Origin: Chondrilla cf. caribensis
Lineage: Eukaryota > Porifera > Demospongiae > Chondrillida > Chondrillidae
Length of the DNA: 64,000 nucleotides
Direction of reading: 5' to 3'
Assembly: GCA_964020155.1 (NCBI GenBank)
Contig: OZ026549.1
Location: 2,868,633-2,932,632, forward strand
This document shows positions 42,440-64,000 of the stretch, one piece after another. Under the pieces are notes generated by a model. The model ran no database searches and had not been told where the DNA came from. It worked only from the letters and a program-made list of their open reading frames with translations. The position numbers were made by a program, and so were the translations under genes. The stretch's first letter is position 1; every line of letters starts with the position of its first letter.

Positions 42440-45400
42440 TTGCATAAAATGAATTGAAAAGGAAAAATTCTGAATCATTGAATAAACATTTGAAAAAGAT
42501 ATTTGAAATCAATTGCAAAATCCACAAAATAAACACCAGCTAAAATTTTGTTACTGGGGCACTAATGTACGAAATGCAACAGGTACCATACTAGTTCATG
42601 CTCATCCCTATATAGTCATATAGGAGAGATATTGAGTGTGAACTCCTATGCGTTATTTTTGGGTCGAGAATGTCCACAACAATCATAGATTAAGAGTATG
42701 CATGCAAATGTTATTCAGATGATACTGGTCAGTGATTCAATTGAACAATATCAAAATTAAATAAATTTTTTGCATATTAAAATTATGTTCAGTATATTTA
42801 ATATTCAAATATTGTGCCTGAGCCTAAGTATGAAATGCAATGAGCAAATGCTATTTTCAAACAATCATCTCAAACTTCCAGATAGTAACACATTCCATGA
42901 AAAATGGCCTGGCAATCCCAAATGCTATTCCTTGGCTACCATCTTCCATCCCAACACCTTTACTAAATTCCCTCACTTGAAATAACGAATATGCCAAATC
43001 CAAGGTGGCAATTATTGCTACCCTCAATAAAACCTTCGGATGGCCCCCTGTGAGAGAAACACCCCCTGTTCTGAATTCATCCTTGACCAAAGGGCACATC
43101 AGAATTCCAAGTTTGTCTCACACTGCCAGGAAATCAGTGGCAAAACTCTCCAAATTCACCAAAACAACCTCTGCCATCTTACATTCACTAGAAAAGAACT
43201 TGACCACAATTTAAATTACTGACTGCTCGAATAAACTGAAAGATACCATTGAAGCAGATCTAGAGAAAAGGGGAATGCTGTGAAATAGAATCAAATACAG
43301 CCTCCTCTCAGGGCAAATATCCTTCCTTCTAAGAGCAGGCTGTGACTGCCTACCATCTGCAATGAATTTAAGATGGACAGTCATCACTAACGGCAAGTGC
43401 AAGGTGTGCAATGTAACCAATCCCACTGTCAACCACTGCTTGTCTGGTATCTTAGCAGCAAGATAGGTCTGACTGAAGGCATGACTCTGCCCTTCTATCC
43501 ATCTGTCTGGGCCTCAAACAAATGACACAAGATGCCTCCTTCGCTATCTACGCTGGTCTCTTCAAATCCACCAACAACCATCCCACTGCGGCTCACCTCC
43601 ACTTCTTCCAGACCTGATATAGTGATTACCTCAGATCACTCAGTCATCATTCTTGAGCAAACTATCCTGTAAAAAACACTCCGGTCTTGGTAATGAATGT
43701 CACACACAGAAAGTCTCACAAGTATGATGAAGTTATAAATGACATCCTGGCCAATCACCAGAAGCTCACAGTATCTTATCATATATACCCACGATATTGG
43801 TACCCAAGGTCACTATCTAAAGTCAATGTTGTCGCCATCCCCATAGAATCCAAATCTCCCCAATTGTGTAATATTGGATAATTGTGATTAAAGTGAATTC
43901 TTGTTAACCCGCCTCAATAATTGATAATTGTGTGATTGAGTAATACATTGTAAGACATATTGTCATGAGAGCCACTACTCACATTACTGATACTATACAT
44001 AGCCAAAATAGTATTATCTATATTATAAACAAATGAAATATAGGACAGAATCCAATTTGCAAGTATAAGAACAACGGATGTTCAATCTGCTGAGCACCTT
44101 GGATGATTACAACAGGACCTGAATGTAGATTAATGAAATTTGTAAGCAAGTAAGAATATCATTAGGATCAAACATGATAATAAATTGAATTTAAAAAATA
44201 AATAATAATAGCTACAGAATGAAATAATTATATGCATTCTTGCCAAAAAGATAATATATAAAACTATAATTTTGGACACATCAACATGACTGTTACAGCA
44301 CTTTGCAATGACTGTGAATCAACATGACACTGAACACTGATACCCATATTAATTATGCTGTACCTAATGTCGTACAATACACTCATAGTACTGTTACTGT
44401 TCATTTGAATGTTGTATACACGCTGGTGGACATTTATAGCAAAATAATAGCTCTGAATTGCATATAAGAGTGATCATAGGGCAGTAAGAAGAAGTTCTTT
44501 TTGTATTAAACAACTAAAAACTATTCTTGATAGCCTCCCATCACTAAAAATAACCCAGTTACTATCTGGGTTCTATTATCTAACAAACTTACATACAAAA
44601 TTTATTACATGATGCACAAGCGTATGAAGCAACTGAGGGGTGAGCAAAATGAATTGGTCTTTTAATAGAATCTAATGTTACTACTACATTGAAATGGAAA
44701 ATGATACACGTACACTACAGAAGGTGGTCATTTTCAGTTTGATAACATTATGGTTGACTTCAAACTTGAAAACAAACACTAGGTAATGTGCTATACAGTA
44801 GCAATGACTTGGGCCAGTCTATATACTGCAAATGCTATGAACTGGTGTCAAATTTGCTTGAACCACAAGCAATCTCTTCTCTCAACTTAATTGCACCCAA
44901 AGGCATTTCACATGTTCAAATCTTCGCCTTTGACAATCAGATGTACATAGAAGTATATTTGTCAAAAGGTTACCTGTATAGATACTATAATAAATACAAT
45001 TAATTTCAATATAATCAAACATGTACAACTGTACTTGACACTACGTTAGGCAGAGTTCTTACAGGAAACACAGCAATTACATGTGTCTCTACATAGACAC
45101 TTCAAAAACAGAGACTATTCCAATCACAGTCAATATCTATGGAATTAATACCCACCTCCACTGAAGGGAGTAGTCAGACAGAATAAACCAACTATTACTA
45201 CTACTAATGATAATAATAACAATATTATAATTGGTTACCAGTGTTAAATAGATTAGATATTTCAAATCTTAATACTTGGGAGCAATATGCTTGTTTACAT
45301 TGGGATTGAAGAATGTCAAAGAGTAGGGTGCCTTGTCTGCCTTCACTATATATTAGAGAGGGAAACATGTAGCATAATCTGCCACATTTCACTCACATTT

Positions 45401-45466
45401 TATGTTCTTTTCTGCCAAATCCCATTGCTAATCATAGTACTTTTTCTGGAAAGGGTCAAATTCCAA
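42440..45466. repeat. about 3-kb insert in IFR5 flank relative to IFR1 flank
   Basis: IFR1 flank runs directly from the TTTGCAAATCTTGCATAAAATG stretch to ATCAATGCAAATTTGAG (about 150-180). In the IFR5 flank these points are 3 kb apart. The insert holds the decayed retroelement ORF and a segment (44,030-45,210) shared with the DNA before IFR3 and IFR4. Confidence 0.6.
42960..43850 (+). pseudogene. decayed retroelement ORF fragment (zinc-knuckle-like and nuclease-like C-terminus)
   Basis: Read across three frames, the + strand shows in order FLLRAGCDCLP, a CKVC-x(n)-H-x-L-SG phrase, RPDIVITSDHSVIILEQTI, and HKYDEVINDILANHQKLTVSY. I recall this order from the C-terminal part of RT-bearing elements, where an RPDIV...VELT stretch looks like a PD-(D/E)XK-type nuclease core. 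Several stops and frameshifts (for example near 43,282 and 43,460-43,680) rule out function. Family assignment is from memory only. Confidence 0.45.
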
Positions 45467-46393
45467 AATGATATCAATGCAAATTGGAGTATCATTAATT
45501 GCAATGAAGAAGAAGACATAAACTCTATTAATTTGGTACATCCGTCGAAACGAATACTAAGTATTAAACCATTTGATTGCATGTGTATGTACTCTATTAT
45601 GATTGATTCACTGTGATTTCCCTTGATCAACAAAACATGACTTGGTTATGTTAGTTGATATAGGGAAATACAATAATTATTATGTGTTTCTGCACGTTGA
45701 AAATATCATCTAAACATTAAAGTGGGGTATACGTAGGTTTGATAGGAAAGTGCGTGTGGCATGTTTGGTTACATGGTTCTAGGAAGCAATTTGCTGGTCT
45801 CAAAATTCAGATGTAGTCAGTCCAAAATCCACGTCTCTTTTCTTTTACTTACTTTACACTGTAAAACATCGGTGGAAATATTCCACTATTATTGGATTAT
45901 ATGATGAATTGCATGTAGAAAATCATTGGTTGGTTAAATTCAACTATGATTTAAATTCTACAATTTTGTACTGGTAGTGACTCTATTGTGCTCCTATATA
46001 TCCTGATTTGTAGTAACAAAATGCAATGTAACAATGAGATAAACCTTAGGCTACCTGAATCACTTGAAATGAACAATTATATTACAGATGAATGGCTTCA
46101 TAACTTGACCTCCATGAGCATTCAAGCATAAACAACATGTTTAGACATATGAGGTAATTACTATGGCTTCTGAACTTCCGGCCCTATTGCACACTGCATG
46201 TGGCAATTTTACCATTGTTTTTTTCATTAGTATACATTTTGTACATGTTAATAATCCTAGGTGGGAATAGCTCATTGTGAAATTTGAATAACTGTTAGAT
46301 ATAATCCACAAATATTGCTCACCAGACGCATGCATGTGGTGGATAAGCAATTCATGAAAACCACCAATAATATTGGATTATAATCACCACTAT

Positions 46394-46552
46394 AAAGGAG
46401 AATTGGGAGGGACTGGTTGCTGTGCTGGCTTGAGTAGCTCAGTGGCTATGGCGGCTTCAGCCAGACACACTGGGTTAGGGTCCCTCAGCTGCCTGTTTTT
46501 CTCCCTTTTCTCCTTTCTTTGTTGAGCAGGTTGAATTGCATCGAACATTTAC
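46394..46552 (+). mobile_element. SINE-like insertion with 12-bp target duplication
   Basis: 159 bp, absent from the IFR1 flank, bounded by AATCACCACTAT at 46382-46393 and 46553-46564. It contains GAGTAGCTCAGTGGCTATGG (46,432-46,451), a good match to the A box of a tRNA-type pol III promoter; the B box (GGGTTAGGGTCCC) is weak. No A-rich tail. Confidence 0.6.
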
Positions 46553-46827
46553 AATCACCACTATTTTCACAGTACTTGTAAATCATGCATGGTTTAGACT
46601 ATCCAGATCGAATTAATCAGGGCATCATGTAGATATCACATGAAGGGATCCTTGATAAGTCAGTTAGTACTTCCTTTGACCACAGAAATGTTTGGGCCAT
46701 AAGAAAAGGAAACATTCCTATGGTCAGAGGAAGTATTAACTGACCTATAGGTATTTACTGGACTTATATGGATCCTGAAAACACACTCTAAAAGAATTCA
46801 AGTGCTACTAGATGAACTATTGGGAAA

Positions 46828-59094
<12,267 letters not shown>

Positions 59095-59445
59095 AACTGT
59101 TAAAAATTTGGTGTAAAGTTCACTCCAATTAGTGGGTAAAAGTGTTGAATCCATGAGCACCCCAGATTTGGAGTGAAAATTCTGGCACTCCTTTTTGCAG
59201 GTAAGGCTTACTACAACAAATGGAGTGAAGTCCTTACTTAATAGAGTGTGCTTATGTAGTGTTGCTGATATATTATACGTATACTCATGCATATGTATGT
59301 AATATAAAATTATTTACTCATACCAATCAAACTGTTTGAGCTAGTCATATTATGTATTCATAATTATTACATTATAAGAATAAAAAAGCAAGTACAGAAA
59401 TGAATAAAAGCAAAAAAATATAATAAACAAAAATTAAACATGTAG
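59095..59445. other. unmatched DNA downstream of IFR5
   Basis: No homology to the IFR1 or IFR4 tail exon or 3' flank. Contains repeated GGTGTAAAGTTCACTCC / GGAGTGAAAATTCTGGCACTCC phrases in inverse arrangement (59,110-59,190), suggesting a small mobile element. A candidate poly(A) signal AATAAA is at 59,379-59,384 on the + strand. Confidence 0.4.
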
Positions 59446-62400
59446 TTAGAGTCCTAGTACAGCAATGAGTTTTTGCGGTCCCTGCTTACGCCCTAGCCTA
59501 GTCTTTAAAAACAAATACTCAAGAAATTGAAAAAAAGAGTGACACCCGTGTACATACACAAGGTTAAATACATAATGGCACGCAAAAAGCAGAGGAACTG
59601 CTTCAGTTCTTTTCTGTATGTTGAGGAATAATCTCTTCTCCACAACTAAATGGATACTTCGTATCCCATCTTCGAAATTCCCCATAGCCAACAATGTTGG
59701 CTGGCTACTGGGGAAGGCTGCAGCCTTCTCAGCCAAGTCGGAGTTTGTCTAAAAAAGTATGAAAGTAGAGTTTGCAATAACATGCAGTAATGTACAATAC
59801 ATGCACTCACAAGCATTATACATCATGCAGAAATAGTGTTAGCATGCACTCTATTGAATTTGTGGAACATAAAACATAGATAAGAGGTAATGAATGGGCT
59901 ACAGCATGTAGAAGACTTACTGGAACAATTTGAACAAGTCTTGAATGATCTTGTTTCGTGCGAGGATCATGAAGCATATACGAAAGTATTATTGCTGAGA
60001 GCAAAGCATCCGAACCTATATTATGGTGAAAGATGATATTGATTATCGATACATAAACACAGTTGTTGTATGATTGGGATCAAGATCAGAGGAAAAGTGT
60101 GCATTCACAGCATATACTGCACACTTTTTTAATAAACTTAACTGTAAGTGTGCAGTATACAATAAGCGCCCCATTGTTATCATAACAGTTGACAGATAAC
60201 ACCCATTTGTGTGGCTTCATGACAAATCACTGTATACAACTATAATACCAAATGAGTACCATAGGAATCCAGACATTGTTAACAACAAACCTTCGTCACT
60301 GGTGTCACTTCTTTGTTGCAGCCAGTGAACAATATTCGGATTGCTCTCCCTCTCAGCTACCTTCAAAATCTTTGGCACACAGTCAAGCCATCTAAGTTTT
60401 GAATTCTGGAAGGAGGAATCCTGGTGTTCCACAACCCTGTTGAAATCTGCAACAATCTATATGCAAGCAATATAGAGCCAGTGAAGTTAAACTGTTGGGA
60501 CAGAGGGTGGAGAACTTACTTAACCCAGTTCAACTGCATGTACTTTACATGAGGTGGTACAAAGTGCACTCTGAACCACCTCATGTAAAGTACAGTTGAA
60601 CTGCGTTAAACATAGTTGAATACAGTTGAACTGTGACTACCTGGGGACCATTATAGCCAGAGGCTACAGTATATATAAAGGCATCCATAAATAGGTAAAA
60701 TAAGATACTTATTATCCATGAGTACGTACTAGTCCAAGTACATACTGACCCACTTTGACTGTATTATATTATATGTATGGTACATGTCACGAGAAACTAT
60801 AGATGCGGATATCCTACGCAGCAAGTATGCAGAAAAATTTGTGTTTCTCGCAACATGTACCAACATGTACCATACGTATGTACATAAGGTAACATACGTA
60901 CTGAGGAGGTTCTTATTATGCAGGAGTGCATACTAGCCTATTATAGGTATTTACTAAGTTGCACTATGCATGTTGTACACAGTTAGAGCCCAAAAGTATA
61001 TTGGTATTAAATTTATTATAATATACAAAACCCACCTGTGTTTCCTCTCTTAGGAAAGGGAAATCCTCAAGGAAAGAGGCAATGGAATAACTGCTGTTGG
61101 TGTCCTCCAGTTTTGACCGACGCCACCCATAGGTCCTTGCCATTAAGTCTTCGACACTCTTGGGATCAGGGTTTGTCTGAAGTCACATACAAGATGGATT
61201 AGTTCATAATTGTATACAGGACATTCACATCTGTATACCAATTTGTCCCATATTCATAATAATGATTGCAGAGCTATTATACATACGTATGTAGCTTGCA
61301 CAGGCATATATAACAAGTTCATACGATACTGCATATGCATACCAGTTTAGCCAATGATTGAAGCATCTTGATGTTCCTGCGATTGGAATCATCATCCTCT
61401 CCGATCCCAGAAACAGACCGCACAAAAGTTGGGTGCACTGGCTTGAGTGCCTTCTTTGGGGGTGGTTGATCACCTTCTGATGAACGGGTCCTGCTTGACT
61501 TCGGCTTCCTCAGGTACTTCAGTCTTTCCTCCAGACCAATGACCAAGTAACCCTGAGGTCAAATGGTACACATCATATAGGCCCTTACAAATGGAAAATC
61601 TGCCCATACACACACACACACACACACTCGTACGTACGTATACGTATATACATACACATGCAGTTGTGCACTACTTACAAATACCCACAACTTACAAATC
61701 CAGTTCCACACGAGGACTCCAGGAAAGGATACTTCTTGATGCACTGTAGTGCAACGTGCACTTTCTCCTCTCGTGTTGGGTAGCTCTTAAAATGAAAAAC
61801 AGCTGATGCTACCTCGGTAATGAACTTGGTCATGGCCTTGCCCGAGAGAGACCCAGCCTGCAGACCCGCCATCACTGTTGGTGTGTAATTACTGGGCAGG
61901 CTGAATGGAATGGGCAGTGGTGCCTGACTTTTTCTCTTCACAGTGAATGAGCTTCCAGGGGTCTGCAGATACGTACATAATAAAACACCAGGAAGGAGGT
62001 AAATGACAATCAAACAATAAAAACATTAAGAGCAAAAAGTACTGGAGTTGACACTATGCTCAATGATAGCTCACAAGTATAAATGTAGGTGAAACTTCGT
62101 GTTTTTGGGATAAAAAAAAACATGAATAGCCTTAGAGCTAATACAAATGCATCTTGAAGCACGGAAACAACTTACTGTAATTCTTGAAGTTGAAGGTGTA
62201 GCATTGGTTGTGGACACCTGCCCTAAAGTAGAATCCTGCAGATGAATGAGTTAGAAACATCAACCTATGCATGGTATTATCTTGTCAGACAAAGATGGTG
62301 TTTGTAGGATTTCGGTTAGCTATAACTATTATTTCGGTCGAGAGTCAGCCAAAAAGTGGTCCAGCCAGAGCCAGACCATTCTTGGTGCTATTAACGGCCA

Positions 62401-63426
62401 TGGAAAGTATAATAATTATTTACTTACTACATAGTTAATCCACAGAAGTACAAGACAGAAGACAGCAACAAACGTACCTTATCGCAATGTACTACAGGAG
62501 TCATAGGTGGAACTTCTACTACTGAACTGAGCCTTGTACTCTATCAAGACAAACAAATTCGTGAATGAACCACATGGTATAGCATACATGCAAAATGATA
62601 ATAGTACAAAAGTCCGTATTAGTTACTAGGTACATACTGTAGGTAAGGTAATCCTCATACGTAAGTATGTTCCTAGTCAAAATATTGTCCACAACAGGCA
62701 GGATTGCACATACACAGATTTAAAAGTACAGGGCAATAATGGGAGCATCAAATTCAGCGATTGGTGTTGCTATTGTAGTCTAACCTGTTTCATCATGTAA
62801 TAACCAATGTAAGTAATTGGACGGAAGTTATCTGGGCTTGTTTTATATTGAATAGGTATGCAATAGTGATGGACCATTATAGCTTCAAACCTTATACGTA
62901 TATACCAATAATTATATCACTAGTAGAGTTAAAAATTTAGTGCATTTCAATGACATGCATCTAACCATAAACAAGACTCCATATATTATATAGACTTACC
63001 TCCATAGGGGTTTCATTGTCCTCCACAGGTTCTAGCTGAGTTTCAGATGGACAACCAGTGTTAAGAGGAGGAGCAGTACATGGTGCAATCTGTGGTTACA
63101 AGACGAAAAACGATTAACATTATGGTAGCATTGGTAGCATGACTCAGTACATAAAACTGACGTGTATGGGAATCAGGAATAAGTACAACACTTACAATTT
63201 TGAGCTTCTGCTTGTCCTTTGCAACAAAATCTTCCTCCACATCAATCCAATCTTCAAAATCCTCGCAATACTCTTGGACTAGAATCTTGCCACTCCCACC
63301 GTCAAAGAACAGTTTCTTTGCTGCCTCTCTTATAACCAACACATCAGGATCGCTGCACGCGGGTGCTAGACTGGTAACTTTCTTACTATCACCAAAAAGA
63401 AGTAGAACTTTTCTAGAATTCGCCAT
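59446..63426 (-). CDS. uncharacterised ten-exon protein, possible N-terminal beta-grasp domain (about 540 aa)
   Basis: Spliced gene on the minus strand. Exons by splice sites and phase: 63426-63196 (MANSRKVLLLFGDS), 63089-63000, 62540-62478, 62235-62176, 61962-61696, 61552-61343, 61176-61036 (or to 61032), 60446-60291, 60015-59921, 59748-59446 (stop). Exon 1 has the look of a ubiquitin-like or PB1-like fold with an EDFEDWIDVEED stretch. Exons 2-4 encode a Ser/Thr/Pro-rich linker. Exon 5 contains KSYPTREEK and KKYPFLES, which I associate from memory with large families of unnamed fish and cnidarian proteins. Exon 6 has KKALK-type basic patches. The exon 7/8 junction is phase-inconsistent with the best donor; using GT at 61031 restores frame, so that boundary is uncertain. 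The C-terminus (YVFNLVYVHG, FLEYLFL) is hydrophobic. Function unknown. Confidence 0.68.
60526..60612. repeat. hairpin element in intron of minus-strand gene
   Basis: Arms beginning CAGTTCAACTG (60,532) and ending CAGTTGAACTG (60,601), each continuing through TACTTTACATGAGGTGGT; the left arm has 4 extra nt. Loop about 14 nt. Confidence 0.8.
60772..60895. repeat. second hairpin element in the same intron
   Basis: Inverted GGTACATGT-CGAGAAAC against GTTTCTCG-ACATGTACC, with ATACGTA ends. Non-coding. Confidence 0.6.
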
Positions 63427-63625
63427 CACTGAAATATTACTGGTTCACAAATGCAAGTTACACCTGAATGTTACAGTTTTGAATGACAACAGAGTAATTT
63501 CATTGGCTTGGAGACGCATAGCAGAAAATTAGCACACTCAACACATTATAGGCGGCAAAATAACAATACACCTAACTCTACCTGTATATTCCGTGGCCTA
63601 AGGAAAAACCAAGTATTACTGTAAG
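63427..63625. promoter_or_regulatory. probable shared bidirectional promoter
   Basis: The 199 bp between two divergent start codons must hold both 5' UTRs and core promoters unless upstream non-coding exons exist. An ATTGG (inverted CCAAT box) is at 63502-63506 and a GGCGGC patch near 63552. No TATA box is obvious. Confidence 0.45.
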
Positions 63626-63924
63626 ATGAACGAGAATACAGAAATAGTCTCAAAATTCAGCTGTCCTTTATGTGACAAGTACGCTAGTCACAGCTTTTGT
63701 CCAGTACTGCGACATATCGGTCAGGTTCACCAGTTTGAACCTGGTTTTGCCATTACATGTGGACTGGATGGCTGCCCCAACAAGTACACCTCTTTCTACG
63801 GCTATAAAACTCACCTGTATCGGAAACACAGAGCGTTCGTGATGCTTCAGAATCCAGCTGCAGTCGAGCTACAGGATGGAACGGTCCCTACAGCGCCCGC
63901 CGAATCCGGAAATCAGGACACAAG
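63626..63924 (+). CDS. first exon of a C2H2 zinc-finger protein (continues beyond window)
   Basis: Open from ATG 63626 to a GTACGT donor after 63924 (99 codons plus 2 nt). It begins MNENTEIVSKFSCPLCDK. Two zinc-finger-like modules are visible: C-x2-C-x13-H-x4-H around residues 13-35 (CPLC ... HIGQVH), and C-x4-C-x12-H-x4-H around residues 46-67 (CGLDGC ... HLYRKH). Then comes an Ala/Pro/Thr-rich stretch. The frame stays open to the window edge even without splicing, but the strong donor argues for an intron. Likely nucleic-acid or protein-binding; no closer family is claimed. It lies 199 bp from the start codon of the minus-strand gene. Confidence 0.65.
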
Positions 63925-64000
63925 GTACGTAATCTTTATGTACAGTACATATATAATAGATACGAACCAAGTTCACACTTATGCAATCTACTCGACGATG

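Noticed and set aside
46432..46490. Possible functional tRNA gene
   Set aside because: The A box is good but no cloverleaf could be folded and the B box is poor; it lies in an insertion with target duplications, so SINE-like is the better reading.

Overview
This window looks like nuclear DNA of an early-branching animal. It is AT-rich, has GT-AG introns, dense dinucleotide microsatellites, MITE-like elements, and secreted or membrane proteins built from Ig and fibronectin type III (FN3) exons. A demosponge such as Amphimedon is my best guess; that is inference, not something the bases prove.

About 1-59,100 is a tandem array of five related receptor genes on the + strand (IFR1-IFR5, my labels). 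The shared plan is signal peptide, Ig domain, second Ig-like domain, FN3, FN3, a 12-residue stalk, then a membrane helix with cytoplasmic tail. All junctions are phase 1. IFR1 (1350-9782, 583 aa) and IFR4 (35079-40967, 700 aa) splice into open frames with tyrosine-rich tails. IFR5 (46828-59094, 476 aa) is open but ends just after the membrane helix. IFR2 (13156-15539) and IFR3 (25904-30078) are broken. Signal-peptide type, ectodomain type and tail type assort independently among copies, so the array has exchanged modules. The layout resembles cnidarian allorecognition complexes and other animal Ig-receptor clusters with signalling, tail-less and dead members.

Mobile DNA and segmental duplication sit between and inside the receptors. 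These include a truncated LINE (6.28-7.35 kb), a Tigger-like element whose two ends are inverted copies of each other (10.675-12.266 kb), a duplicated 2.2 kb block carrying a small cysteine-rich secreted-peptide gene broken differently in each copy (17.4-19.55 and 30.27-32.5 kb), palindromic repeats, a hAT-type MITE (22.82-23.16 kb), a decayed retroelement ORF (42.96-43.85 kb), a SINE-like insert (46.39-46.55 kb), and a 5.5 kb Ty3/gypsy LTR retrotransposon on the - strand (52,035-57,514) inside an IFR5 intron.

From 59.4 to 63.9 kb the content changes. A ten-exon gene on the - strand (63426-59446, about 540 aa, uncharacterised) lies head to head with a + strand gene whose first exon (63626-63924) encodes two C2H2 zinc fingers. 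About 200 bp separates their start codons, so they probably share a promoter.
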